From DASXMR01 sp036495525 (GTDB lineage: Bacteria; Actinomycetota; Actinomycetes; Streptosporangiales; Streptosporangiaceae): DNA of 64,000 nt. A program made the position numbers and the translations under genes. Positions 1 to 7,926 of the stretch are shown here, one piece after another. Location of the stretch: NCBI GenBank assembly GCA_036495525.1, contig DASXMR010000057.1, positions 1 through 64,000 of the forward strand. Direction: 5' to 3'. The number at the start of each line of letters is the position of its first letter. Position 1 is the stretch's first letter. The notes under the pieces are model-generated. The model did not search any database, had not been told where the DNA came from, and saw only the letters and a list, made by a program, of their open reading frames with translations.

Positions 1-252
1 GAACAGGCCGGCGTCACCGGGCGAGCCGGTGACCATCAGGATCGCGAGCGGATAAGCGATGTCGGCGACCGCCAGGCCGAGAGCCGAGGCCGATGAGCCG
101 AGCCACAGCGCCTGGAACGGCAGGTTGCGCCGAAGCGGCCGCAGCGCTGGCGCGGGGCCGGCCGGGGCCGGCTGGGAGACTACCGTCGGTCCGCTTGATC
201 CGGTCGATTCGGTGGTGCTGGCCGGCTCGGCGTCTGTGGTAGCGGCGGTCAT
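1..252 (-). CDS. MFS transporter, N-terminal fragment (runs off the window)
   Basis: Reading leftward from ATG at 252 gives 84 codons without a stop. A Thr/Ser/Pro-rich cytoplasmic tail of about 40 residues is followed by LRRNLPFQALWLGSSASALG and then a hydrophobic stretch with LAVADIAYPLAILMVTGSPG. The basic, Phe-Trp-containing lead-in to the first helix is typical of major facilitator exporters of the enterobactin-exporter/multidrug type. A strong ribosome site (AGGAGGGG) lies just upstream. The gene is divergent from an ArsR-type regulator 106 bp away, a common regulator-exporter layout. Substrate cannot be told, and only the first membrane segment is visible. Confidence 0.75.
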   Translation of the reverse strand, partial: MTAATTDAEPASTTESTGSSGPTVVSQPAPAGPAPALRPLRRNLPFQALWLGSSASALGLAVADIAYPLAILMVTGSPGDAGLF

Positions 253-303
253 GACCCCTCCTCTAGTGTTCATGCGAGTACAATCATTCGCGTAGACATC
301 ATC

Positions 304-321
304 ATTCATGACAACGTGAAT
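304..321. promoter_or_regulatory. Inverted repeat, probable operator between MFS gene and ArsR-type regulator
   Basis: The arms ATTCATG and CGTGAAT are separated by ACAA and form a near-perfect dyad (one mismatch per arm). It is the most AT-rich part of the 106 bp divergent gap. Position and symmetry fit a dimeric winged-helix repressor controlling itself and the exporter. Binding by the neighbouring regulator is inference. Confidence 0.45.
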
Positions 322-358
322 GCTGGCATAGATGTGAACGATTGGCAAGGGCAGAGTC

Positions 359-1093
359 ATGAGCGATCGGCCGGCCGAGTCAGCCGAGCAGCAGAGCAAG
401 GCGCCAGGGGCCAGCGCGCAGCCAGACGGCCCTGCCCGCGATGGCGGGCACGGCGAAGGCGGGCCCCGCCTTGGCGACCTGGACGCGGGCCGCGGCATCC
501 GGGAGATCACCGACGTGGAGACCCTCAAAGTGCTGGCCGACCCGACGCGCCTGGCCATCCTGACCGCGCTGATGCAGGGCCCGGCCAGGCAGCCCCCGCT
601 GATGTCGGTCAAGGAGCTGGCCGCCGAGCTGGGTGAACCGCAGACCAAGCTCTACCGGCACGTCAGGCAGCTGGAAACGGCCGGGCTTATCCGCGCCGCC
701 GCCAGCCGCATGGTGTCCGGGATCCTGGAGCAGCGGTACGAGGCGTGCCAGCGGGACGTGACTCTCGGCCCTGGCCTGATCCAGGACCGGGCGTCGGCCG
801 ATGAGTTCGAGGCAGCCGTCACGGAAATCATCAAGCGCTACATCAGCATGTTCTTCGCCGCCTATCGCGCGGGGACCGTCCTCATGGGCGGAGCCGAGGG
901 CGACTCGCTGAACAAGGGCGTTTTCCAGATGACCGAGTCCAGGGTGACAGCCGCCAGGGCCGCGGCGATTCGTGCTGCGCTGCGCCGGATCACCGAGGAA
1001 CTGAACGAGGCCAGCCGGGATGACCCGGAAGACGGCGTGCCGGTCAACGTGCTGATCGCGTTCTACAGCCCGTCGCAGGCACCGCCCGGCTAG
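359..1093 (+). CDS. ArsR/HTH_20-type winged-helix transcriptional regulator
   Basis: This 244-residue protein has a disordered, charged N-terminal 45 residues. A winged-helix domain follows (about 50-115), containing VLADPTRLAILTAL and then VKELAAELGEPQTKLYRHVRQLETAGLI, here split by function into helix 2 and the recognition helix. That is the ArsR-like HTH_20 pattern. The C-terminal half is helical and probably carries dimerisation or effector sensing. No metal-binding Cys cluster is visible, so metal sensing is unlikely. It faces an MFS exporter across a gap with an inverted repeat at 304-321. The likely role is local repression of that exporter; the ligand is unknown. Confidence 0.8.
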   Translation: MSDRPAESAEQQSKAPGASAQPDGPARDGGHGEGGPRLGDLDAGRGIREITDVETLKVLADPTRLAILTALMQGPARQPPLMSVKELAAELGEPQTKLYRHVRQLETAGLIRAAASRMVSGILEQRYEACQRDVTLGPGLIQDRASADEFEAAVTEIIKRYISMFFAAYRAGTVLMGGAEGDSLNKGVFQMTESRVTAARAAAIRAALRRITEELNEASRDDPEDGVPVNVLIAFYSPSQAPPG

Positions 1094-1124
1094 GGCCGGG
1101 AACGAGGCCGTCCGGGCCTGATCG

Positions 1125-2153
1125 TCAGGCGTCCAGCCAGGCACGCACGTGGCTGGTCAGGAATTCCAGGTCGGCGGGGATGCCCTGCGGGCTGCCGGCC
1201 CGGTGCCCCCAGATGCTCGGGATGACCGCCAGCTCGGCGTTGCGCAGGTGCCGCAGCTCGGCCTCATTGTCGGCGACCCTGAAATACAAGTCGGTCGCGC
1301 TTGGCATGAGCAGCACCCTGGCGGTGATCGAGCCGAGCGCAGCGGCCAGGTCACCATCATGCTGGTGGCCGGCGCTGATGTCAGCCTCCTGCCACGTGAG
1401 CGCCTGCGCGTAGAGGTTGGCCGCCTGGTAGCCGGCGAACCCCTCCACCCAGTCGTGCTGGAGGAACGACTCCAGGTCGCTCTCGCCGAGCGCGGTCTCG
1501 AACAGCCGCTCGCGGTAGAAGTCCTGGCTGAGCCCCCAGCTCGCGTAGATGTAGGCCAGCGCCCGCATCGCCGCGACCGGCGGCGCGCTGAAGCGGCCGC
1601 CGCCGAGGTGCTCTGGCGCGGCCTCCAGCGTGCGCAGCAGGCTGGCCAGGAAGACCCTGTTGTGCAGGGAGGTCCGGGCGCTGCCGCAGACGACGATGGC
1701 GCGATCGATCAGGTCCGGGTACATGGCTGCCCAGTGATAGGACTGGCCAGCGCCCATGGAGAAGCCGTAGGCGGCGGCGATCCGGCGCACGCCGAGCTCC
1801 TCGGTCAGCAGCCGGTGCTGCGCGCGCACGTTGTCCGCCATCGTCACGACGGCCGGGAAGTCCTCGGTGTCAGCAGCCCCGGACGACAGCCCGTTGGAGA
1901 ACATGTCCGGGATCACGATGAACCAGCGGGTCGGGTCGAGCACCCCGTCCGGCCCGATCAGCCACGACTGCTCATCGTGATCGGCGGTGTAGCTGCACGG
2001 GTAGACGATCACGTTATCCGCCGCCTGGTTCAGGGTGCCGTGCGCCTGCCAGGCCAGCGCGGCGTTCCTGATCACCCCGCCCCGCTCCACGGCCAGGTCG
2101 CCGAGCTCGAGCACCCCGTCGCGTACCGGCCAGGCCGGAGAGTTCCCGGTCAC
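1125..2153 (-). CDS. MetX-like alpha/beta hydrolase (homoserine O-acetyltransferase family)
   Basis: This 342-residue alpha/beta-fold protein starts at GTG 2153. The nucleophile elbow is GFSMGAGQ with Ser132. Asp288 (PSATDLYF) and His317 (IWGHRAG) complete a plausible triad. An early block (NVIVYPCSYTADHDEQSW) and WFIVIPDMFSNGLSS match the homoserine acetyltransferase-like superfamily, in which many members are plain esterases or acyltransferases. The true MetX signature beginning NCLGGC is absent, so a methionine biosynthetic role is not supported. No clear ribosome site precedes the GTG. The end lies 31 bp from the convergent regulator gene. The substrate is unknown. Confidence 0.75.
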   Translation of the reverse strand: MTGNSPAWPVRDGVLELGDLAVERGGVIRNAALAWQAHGTLNQAADNVIVYPCSYTADHDEQSWLIGPDGVLDPTRWFIVIPDMFSNGLSSGAADTEDFPAVVTMADNVRAQHRLLTEELGVRRIAAAYGFSMGAGQSYHWAAMYPDLIDRAIVVCGSARTSLHNRVFLASLLRTLEAAPEHLGGGRFSAPPVAAMRALAYIYASWGLSQDFYRERLFETALGESDLESFLQHDWVEGFAGYQAANLYAQALTWQEADISAGHQHDGDLAAALGSITARVLLMPSATDLYFRVADNEAELRHLRNAELAVIPSIWGHRAGSPQGIPADLEFLTSHVRAWLDA

Positions 2154-2382
2154 CGCTCAGCTGCCGGGCCGGCGGGTCGGGTAACTGCCTGGTTCTTCCC
2201 GTGCCTTGTGCCCATGGCGCTGACCCTTCCTGCTGCGCCCGGCGGAATGGCGCGCATGCGGCGGCGCCGGTCCGTTCCGCGAGCACGCTATCTGATCCGA
2301 TCCCGGCCACCATCGAGGCCAAGCCGTCAGCGGGGCGGCCGTCTCCGCTCGCCGGGCCAGCCGCCAGCCGCCCTGAGCCGCT

Positions 2383-2404
2383 GTCATACAATCTGTGATA
2401 CATT
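2383..2404 (+). promoter_or_regulatory. Promoter and repeat element of the toxin-antitoxin pair, probably leaderless
   Basis: Two imperfect direct repeats, TGTCATACA (2383-2391) and TGTGATACA (2394-2402), lie directly before the antitoxin ATG at 2411. The -10-like TACATT at 2399-2404 is followed by exactly 6 nt and then ATG, the spacing expected for leaderless transcription. An alternative -10 TACAAT lies at 2387-2392. Direct repeats over a toxin-antitoxin promoter fit autoregulation by the ribbon-helix-helix antitoxin. Confidence 0.5.
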
Positions 2405-2410
2405 CGGGTC

Positions 2411-2650
2411 ATGTCAGCAGCGATCAGCGTCCGCCTGGACGCCGAGGCCATGCGGGCGCTGGCGCAGCTCGAAGCCGTTGGAGTGGGCAGATCCGAGGCG
2501 ATCCGGCGGGCGATCATGGAGAGCGCCGGGCGGCTGCGCGCGCGAGCGGCCCTGGCTGCAGAGGTCGCCGCGCTGGAAGCAGACGAAGACGACCGGCGCG
2601 AGATGCTCGAGGTCGCCGAGCTGATGGAGAGCCTGCGTGCGCCGGGGTGA
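2411..2650 (+). CDS. Ribbon-helix-helix (CopG/Arc-type) antitoxin
   Basis: This 79-residue protein begins SAAISVRLDAEAMRALAQLE and continues VGVGRSEAIRRAIMESA. This is the beta strand plus two helices of a ribbon-helix-helix DNA-binding domain (residues 3-45). The acidic helical tail, rich in Glu and Asp (residues 50-78), is the part that would block the toxin. Its stop overlaps the GTG start of the MazF-like gene by 14 nt, so the two are translationally coupled in the usual antitoxin-first order. It probably binds the direct repeats just upstream to repress the pair. Confidence 0.85.
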   Translation: MSAAISVRLDAEAMRALAQLEAVGVGRSEAIRRAIMESAGRLRARAALAAEVAALEADEDDRREMLEVAELMESLRAPG

Positions 2651-2954
2651 CATCCACGAATTTCGTCCGGTCCGCGGGATGGGCCACGAGCAGCGGGGAC
2701 GCCGGTACGGGGTGATCGTCCAGGCGAACGAGCTGCTGCCGCGGTCGGTGGTACTCGTCGCCCCGACGTCGCGCAGCGCGCTGCCTGCCTCGTTCCGTCC
2801 GGAGATCGACTTGCTGAGCGAGGCGAGCCGGGTGCTGGTCGAGCACGTCGGTGCCGTCGACGTGAGCCGGCTCGGTGAGCTGGTCGGCTGCGTCACGCCA
2901 GAGCAGCAATGGGGCATCGACGAGGCGCTGCTGACCGTGCTGGCGCTGCGGTAG
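2637..2954 (+). CDS. PemK/MazF-family toxin (mRNA interferase)
   Basis: This 105-residue protein starts at GTG 2637, inside the antitoxin gene. RRGDIHEFRP at the start, GRRYGVIVQAN in the second strand and VVLVAPTSRSA in the middle are the hallmarks of the MazF/PemK SH3-like fold. Members cleave single-stranded RNA at short sequence motifs and are held inactive by the antitoxin. RPVRGMGHEQRGRRYGVIVQ corresponds to the usual PxxGxEQxGxRPxVVvs block, with Met-Gly-His in place of the common Gly-x-Glu. The C-terminal segment SRLGELVGCVTPEQQWGIDEAL is also family-typical. Cleavage specificity cannot be read from sequence. Confidence 0.85.
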   Translation: MRRGDIHEFRPVRGMGHEQRGRRYGVIVQANELLPRSVVLVAPTSRSALPASFRPEIDLLSEASRVLVEHVGAVDVSRLGELVGCVTPEQQWGIDEALLTVLALR

Positions 2955-2968
2955 GCCCTTAGCCAGCG

Positions 2969-4294
2969 CTAGCGGCCAGCCTTTCTGATCGGCGGCACCT
3001 GATAGGTACCGTCCAGGACGGCCGGCTGCGGCTGGTACAAGCGCAGGATCGGCCGGAATGGCGCGGCTGGCGCCGGCAGCCAGTTGCTGGTGTCAGCCGG
3101 CTGCTGGTGCTGGATGACGATGGTGAGCCCGCCGTCGCTGTCGTAGCGCAAGCCTTCCGTGCGGTCTCCGACGGAGTACCGGCCGATCGGGTTATCGACC
3201 AGGTAGAAGTCCGGCAGGTCGTACATCGTCAGCGACCAGAACGCGTCGACTGGTGGTAGCGGGCTGAACGTGATCGTATAGGCGATCCGGCCGTCGAGCT
3301 GGTCGTTGTCCGCGTCGACATAGGTCAGCGGGTAGGCGGCCTCGTAGCCGTGATTGCCCCATAGCCCGGCCCTGGCGGCCAGCGCCCTGGCCAGGTAGCC
3401 GTCCGGCCGGTCGCTGATCATCCACTTCGGGTCGTCGATCGTGCCAGGCCCCAGATGATCGACGTTGTAGTCGAACATGTGGTAGGTCAGCCGCCAGCCA
3501 TTCAGCACGGGCAGCTGGCCGCCGGTAATGGACGACTCGAGTTTCTGCTTGCCGGCCGCCGCGCCGTCGGTCAGCGCCGTGACCAGCTCCGGCGCGCACT
3601 CCGGGTACGGCGTGGTCTCGTCGAGCAGGCCGAGGGGCGCGAACCGCTGCTGGTAGGCGCGGTCGGCGTCGGACGGCGGGAAGGCCTGCATCCAGGCGCG
3701 GAGCTGCTCGTAGAACGCCAGCTCGGCGGGCACCGCGACCGGCGCCGGAATCCCGGCTGCCTCGGTTTGCTGACCGTCCGGCGTCAGCACGGTGGCTGCC
3801 TGCAGCTCGCTGATTACGGCCAGGTCGTCCGGCCCGCCGCACGCCCAGCGGCCCACGATGCTGCCCACCATCGTCGGGAACTCGATCACCGTCAGCTCGT
3901 CGGCCGGGTCGGCCTTCCAGCCAGGCGGCGTGAGCAGGTAGCGGCCGGCTGCCGTTCCGCTCGCCCGGCGCCCGACGTAGGCGAAATTGTTCGTCCACGC
4001 GTCCACGAACTGCAGCACGTAATAACGCCCGGCCGTGTCTGGCACGTCAAGCCGCAGCGGCCCGCCGCTGAGGTCGATCTGCGCGATCGAGTAAATGGTG
4101 TCGTTGTTGACCGAGACGAACTGGTCAGGCGGCCCGGCCAGCGCTGAGGCGTGACTGAACGAATTGAAGGGCTGGGCCGGCAGCGAGCCCAGGCCTGCCC
4201 TGGTGAACCTGCTGACCTCGCGCAGGTCAAAGACCAGCGGAAAGCCATATACGTACGCGTCGGCGGCAAGCGCTGTCAGATCATCGCTACTCAT
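2969..4294 (-). CDS. DUF1254/DUF1214 domain protein
   Basis: This is a 441-residue protein. The first part contains AYVYGFPLVFDLREVSRFTR and VSVNNDTIYSIAQIDLSGGP, typical of DUF1254. The C-terminal part contains FWSLTMYDLPDFYLVDNPIGRY and LTIVIQHQQP, typical of DUF1214. The pair forms a widespread two-domain family of uncertain function, found in secreted and cytoplasmic versions. Here there is no signal peptide or lipobox, so it is probably cytoplasmic. A G-rich ribosome site precedes ATG 4294. It ends 14 bp from the convergent toxin gene and looks like a single-gene transcript. No enzymatic activity can be assigned. Confidence 0.8.
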   Translation of the reverse strand: MSSDDLTALAADAYVYGFPLVFDLREVSRFTRAGLGSLPAQPFNSFSHASALAGPPDQFVSVNNDTIYSIAQIDLSGGPLRLDVPDTAGRYYVLQFVDAWTNNFAYVGRRASGTAAGRYLLTPPGWKADPADELTVIEFPTMVGSIVGRWACGGPDDLAVISELQAATVLTPDGQQTEAAGIPAPVAVPAELAFYEQLRAWMQAFPPSDADRAYQQRFAPLGLLDETTPYPECAPELVTALTDGAAAGKQKLESSITGGQLPVLNGWRLTYHMFDYNVDHLGPGTIDDPKWMISDRPDGYLARALAARAGLWGNHGYEAAYPLTYVDADNDQLDGRIAYTITFSPLPPVDAFWSLTMYDLPDFYLVDNPIGRYSVGDRTEGLRYDSDGGLTIVIQHQQPADTSNWLPAPAAPFRPILRLYQPQPAVLDGTYQVPPIRKAGR

Positions 4295-4449
4295 GGGCCC
4301 CCCGGATCCCTAATGCAGCGGAGCCAGCATTCTTACACCGCCCGCTGTCTATCCAGCCCGCGGGGCGGCCTGGGGGGCGCTAGCGGCCCGCCGTGGATGG
4401 TGCAACGGTAAGGCCACCCAGTGCGGTCTGTAGCGGTGAGGAGGTGGCC

Positions 4450-4953
4450 GTGGACACTGATAAAGACGCGGAGTTCAGTGAGTTCATGCAAGGCCGCTGG
4501 CCGGAACTGGTCCGGCTTGGCTATGGCCTCACCGGTGACAAGGGACTCGCCGAGGACCTCGCGCAGACAGCGCTGGCAAAGGCCTACGCGTCCTGGCCGC
4601 GGGTGCGCAGTGCCGCTGACCCGGCCGCCTACGTCCGCGCGATCATGCTCAACGCGAACCGCAGCAAGTTCCGCAAGCGCCGGGTGCCCGAGCAGCTGAC
4701 CAGCGCCGTGCCTGACCGGCCCGGCGCAGACCCGAGCGGCAGCCGGGACGACCGGTCCGCGATGATCGCCGCGCTGCAGCGGCTGCCACACGGGCAGCGC
4801 TGCGTCGTGCTGCTGCGCTACTGGATGGACATGACCGAGACCGAGGTGGCTGCGACGCTCGGCTGCTCGGTCGGCAACGTGAAGAGCCAGGCGTCCCGCG
4901 CGCTCGCCAAGCTGCGAAGTAGCGCGGACCTCGCAGACGGGATGGTGTCATGA
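4450..4953 (+). CDS. SigE-family ECF RNA polymerase sigma factor
   Basis: I place the start at GTG 4450 because GAGGAGG (4438-4444) sits 5 nt upstream. An ORF extension to 4393 has no ribosome site. The 167-residue product has sigma region 2 (FMQGRWPELVRLGYGLTGD, AEDLAQTALAKAYASWPRV) and region 4 (IAALQRLPHGQRCVVLLRYW, TEVAATLGCSVGNVKSQASRAL). This is the actinobacterial SigE-like subgroup of 160-180 residues. ATGA overlap couples it to a single-pass membrane protein, so that partner may hold it as an anti-sigma factor. The stimulus and target promoters are unknown. Confidence 0.9.
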   Translation: MDTDKDAEFSEFMQGRWPELVRLGYGLTGDKGLAEDLAQTALAKAYASWPRVRSAADPAAYVRAIMLNANRSKFRKRRVPEQLTSAVPDRPGADPSGSRDDRSAMIAALQRLPHGQRCVVLLRYWMDMTETEVAATLGCSVGNVKSQASRALAKLRSSADLADGMVS

Positions 4954-6041
4954 CCGGCAACGAGAGCCAGGAGCTGCGCGAGCGCCTCGGCGGGGCGCTT
5001 GAGGTCATCGAGCCGTCGCCGGCGCCGCTTGGCGCGGTGCTGCGCCAGGGCAAGACGATTCGCCGGCGCCGCCGGGCCGGCATCGCGGCAGGCGTCGCGG
5101 TGGCGGTTGGCATCGCGGCCGCGGTACCCAGCCTGCTTCCGCACGGAGCCGCGCTACAGCCGGTTTCTCCGCCTAGGCCGGTGATCACCGTGCACCCTGG
5201 GCGCAGCTCGGTGCCTGGCGAGATCGCCCACGGAACGGTGAACGGCAAGCCGTGGAAGGTCGTGCTGGGCAAGGATGCCAGCGTCCGGTCGACAGGACTC
5301 CCTATTGACGCGAGTGTCCCAGGGCCGCAGCTGTCGGCAGGGCACGACGCCGACTTCAGCTCGACCGGGAACGCGAGGGTGACCAGTACCTATGGGCGGG
5401 TGCGCCGCGACGTTACCTCCCTGGCAGTGACGCTCTCTGACGAGACGGTGCTCACGCTGCGTCCGGTCACGCTGTACGGGCGGCCGTACGTCGCTTTCCA
5501 GGCGCCGACCCGGCTCACGATCACCAAGGTGGTCGCCTACGGACCGTACGGGGAGCTTGGCTATGCGGTGGCGTTCAAGGGCATGGTCAACCAATGGCTG
5601 CGTTCCGACCAGCCCGTGCCGCCGCTGGTCACCGCGCGGATCGCGACGGGCGTCGCCGACGGCAAGACCTGGTCGATCACCGGCTACAGCGGGCCAGCAG
5701 GTCTCTGTTTCGACGTTGTCGGACCATCAGAGGGCGGTCCCAGCTGCTTTGGCGATGTCGGCCCGGTCAGTCGGCCGGTTGAGATCATGGAGGTCGCCAG
5801 CGACCCAGGCCATCCGCCCGACTTCTACCTCGGCCGGGTGCAGCCGGATGTGGCTCGGCTTGAGCTGTTGCTGGCTGGCGGCCAGGCCGTAAACCTGCGC
5901 CCGCTCGAGCTCGCCGGGGTCAAGTACTTCGGCTACCTCAACAATGCTGCGCCCAGGCTCCTCGGCTGGGCCGCCTATGACGCCGCTGGGAACCAGCTAG
6001 CCAGCGGCAGCGGGAGGCAGTGGACGAAACCGAGGCTCTGA
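4950..6041 (+). CDS. Single-pass membrane protein, putative partner of the ECF sigma factor
   Basis: This 363-residue protein overlaps the sigma gene by the ATGA junction. A short cytoplasmic N-terminus (1-40) ends in an arginine cluster RRRRR. One hydrophobic helix follows (about 43-63) and then a roughly 300-residue extracytoplasmic part rich in Gly, Val and Pro with beta character. No zinc-binding anti-sigma motif (HxxxCxxC) is present, and the short cytoplasmic tail is not recognisable as an ASD domain. The anti-sigma role therefore rests only on coupling and topology. The outer part resembles nothing I can name and could be a sensor. Confidence 0.6.
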   Translation: MTGNESQELRERLGGALEVIEPSPAPLGAVLRQGKTIRRRRRAGIAAGVAVAVGIAAAVPSLLPHGAALQPVSPPRPVITVHPGRSSVPGEIAHGTVNGKPWKVVLGKDASVRSTGLPIDASVPGPQLSAGHDADFSSTGNARVTSTYGRVRRDVTSLAVTLSDETVLTLRPVTLYGRPYVAFQAPTRLTITKVVAYGPYGELGYAVAFKGMVNQWLRSDQPVPPLVTARIATGVADGKTWSITGYSGPAGLCFDVVGPSEGGPSCFGDVGPVSRPVEIMEVASDPGHPPDFYLGRVQPDVARLELLLAGGQAVNLRPLELAGVKYFGYLNNAAPRLLGWAAYDAAGNQLASGSGRQWTKPRL

Positions 6042-6131
6042 GCCACGGCCAGCCGGGCCGGAGTCGCGAGCGCGGCGCCGGCCCGGCTGCTCTCCGCGGT
6101 ATTGCCGGAGAACGGCAGCAAGCTGGAAGTC

Positions 6132-6179
6132 CCGCGCGGGTCCCGGTCAGGGCTCGGGACCCGACCGGGACCCGCGCGG
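6132..6179. terminator. Bidirectional terminator hairpin
   Basis: A perfect 17 bp stem (CCGCGCGGGTCCCGGTC and its complement) encloses a 14 nt loop. It lies between the convergent sigma-operon and GH26-like genes. There is no U tract, as is common for actinobacterial terminators. Confidence 0.8.
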
Positions 6180-6197
6180 ATCCGCGCTGGGCCGTGC

Positions 6198-7532
6198 CTA
6201 CGGGGCCGCGCTGATGGTGAGCGCTCCCTCGACGTTGCCGCTGCCGCGTGCGTTGCTGGCCACGACCAGGATCCGGTAGTCGCCGGCCGGCAGCCTGCGA
6301 CCGGCCGGCCTGTGGCCGCGATAGCGGATGGTGACCAGCCCGGCCCCGCGCCGGGGCCTGGCTAGCTGACGGGCGACCGTGCCGTCGGTGCGCAGCACGC
6401 AGACCGTCACGTCAGCCCGCTGGCTCAGCTCGAAAGTGATCCTGACACTGTGCGTAGCCCTGGCCGCCGGGGTCACGGTCAGGCTAGCGATCCGTGGCCC
6501 GGCTGGCGCGTGCGCAATCCGCTTGGATGGACTGCGCTCCGGCCGCTGCGCCGGTGCCGGAGCGCGCTGGTGCGAGACAAAACTGCGCCAGACGGCGATG
6601 GAAGCACGGTCATTCATCCGCAGGGCCGGAATCCTCGAGCTGCCGTCATACAGCGTGGCGAAGACCGCGCCGCTGCGGACCAGGTAACTGCCGACCCGCT
6701 TCATCCAGGCGGCCCTGCCGACCGGTGTTGAAAGCCCGAACTCGGCGATGCCGAACGGCAGCCCGGCCTTCTTGGACGCGGCGATGGCACGCCCCATGAA
6801 CAGGGCCGGCGGGGTGGGCTGCGGGTTGACGTTGTCGGCGCTGCCGACCGGGTACGCGTCCCAGCCCAGCGTGCTGATGATGCCGCCGCCGGGCAGGTAG
6901 TCCTTCCAGTTCCAGCGCGAGCCAGGCAGCAGGTCCCTGGCCTTGAGTATCAGCGTCGCGTGCAGCGCGGGATTGCTGGCCGCTCGGGCCAGGGCCACGA
7001 TGTGTGCCCAGGCATGCCGGTAGGCGGCCGCGGTGAACTCGCCGGCCGAGATGTTGTCCTCTGGCTCGTGGTAGTACGAGTAGTAGATCGGGTGCCCGGC
7101 GGGAGCCGAGTCGAAGAAGTGCGATAGCACCGCGTTGTCGGAGCCGGACAGGATGGCGCTCGGCAGCGCCTTGAAGCTGACGATCACCGCCGAGTGATTA
7201 GCTGCTGGCAGGCCGGTCGTCCAGGCGCTGGCCGCCGGGAGGCCGGGGTAGTAAGTCCGGACGATGCCCATCCGGCCGAACTCGCGGTTGTCCCTGACGA
7301 GATCGGCCTTGCTCGTGATGGAGGACCCCAGCAGCGGGCCGCGCTCGGTGGCGGCGGCCGCCTGGGCGGGCTGGCGAACCAGGGATCGGACGGCATAGCC
7401 GCCGGCCAGCAGCAGCGATATCCCGAGAACGATGGCCAGCCTGCTGGCCATGCTTCGTTTTCGTGAGCGCGCAACTGCGCTTGGTTGCCGGGTGTGAGTC
7501 GCGTCATGGGGACGGCGGGGCTGGCGCTGCAC
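6198..7532 (-). CDS. Membrane-anchored or secreted GH26-like glycoside hydrolase
   Basis: GTG 7532 is preceded by GAGGAG. The 444-residue product has a basic N-terminus, one hydrophobic helix (about 31-50), then a TIM-barrel-like domain and a C-terminal beta domain. Candidate catalytic acids are Glu156 or Glu158 in YYHEPED and Glu264 in GIAEFGLS. This HEPE/EFG pairing recalls beta-mannanases and relatives of clan GH-A (family 26-like). LILKARDLLPGSRWNWKDYLPG supports an extended barrel. The end (about 355-444, LPAGDYRILVVASNARG) resembles FlgD/Ig-like domains. It lies upstream of an LCP ligase in the same orientation, so a cell-envelope glycan target is plausible. Substrate is unproven. Confidence 0.65.
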   Translation of the reverse strand: MQRQPRRPHDATHTRQPSAVARSRKRSMASRLAIVLGISLLLAGGYAVRSLVRQPAQAAAATERGPLLGSSITSKADLVRDNREFGRMGIVRTYYPGLPAASAWTTGLPAANHSAVIVSFKALPSAILSGSDNAVLSHFFDSAPAGHPIYYSYYHEPEDNISAGEFTAAAYRHAWAHIVALARAASNPALHATLILKARDLLPGSRWNWKDYLPGGGIISTLGWDAYPVGSADNVNPQPTPPALFMGRAIAASKKAGLPFGIAEFGLSTPVGRAAWMKRVGSYLVRSGAVFATLYDGSSRIPALRMNDRASIAVWRSFVSHQRAPAPAQRPERSPSKRIAHAPAGPRIASLTVTPAARATHSVRITFELSQRADVTVCVLRTDGTVARQLARPRRGAGLVTIRYRGHRPAGRRLPAGDYRILVVASNARGSGNVEGALTISAAP

Positions 7533-7926
7533 AAAGGCTCCTCTCCTTGGCCGCCTACCGGGTTAGCTGACGGGTTCGGGCCGGAGTGGTTGCCCTACGG
7601 CGAGCCGGGCCGGAATCCGGCTAGGCCCGCCGATTCACCCCAGGGACATGTGGGTCCCCGGCTCCCCGAGGTTCAGGGATTCGGCGGATAGTGAAGCGCC
7701 CGCAGGTCAGGACGGACGCTGGCAGCGGTGCTAGCGCGGAACACTAACGCGAAAACGTCCCGGTCATGGCCTGAATCGGAAGATTTGCACGTTGAGGGGT
7801 AATCGTCACCTTGTTCCGCTCGGGTCCGGTGACGGCGCAAACCGCTGCCGCGCAGGCGATGCTGCGCCCGGACCGGTCAGCATTCAATCGCTGCCGTGGT
7901 CGCGGCCGCCAGCGCCGGCCGGCTTG
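7533..7926. other. 394 bp non-coding gap between GH26-like and LCP genes
   Basis: No ORF with a credible start fits this gap. It must hold the LCP transcript's 3' end and the GH26-like promoter. A dyad with arms CGTCACC (7804-7810) and GGTGACG (7828-7834), 17 nt apart, and a short GGGAC/GTCCC dyad near 7645-7660 are visible. Neither is strong enough to name as an operator or terminator. Confidence 0.4.

Noticed and set aside
4393..4449. Longer start for the ECF sigma factor
   Set aside because: No ribosome site precedes 4393, whereas GAGGAGG lies 5 nt before GTG 4450 and homology begins after that point.
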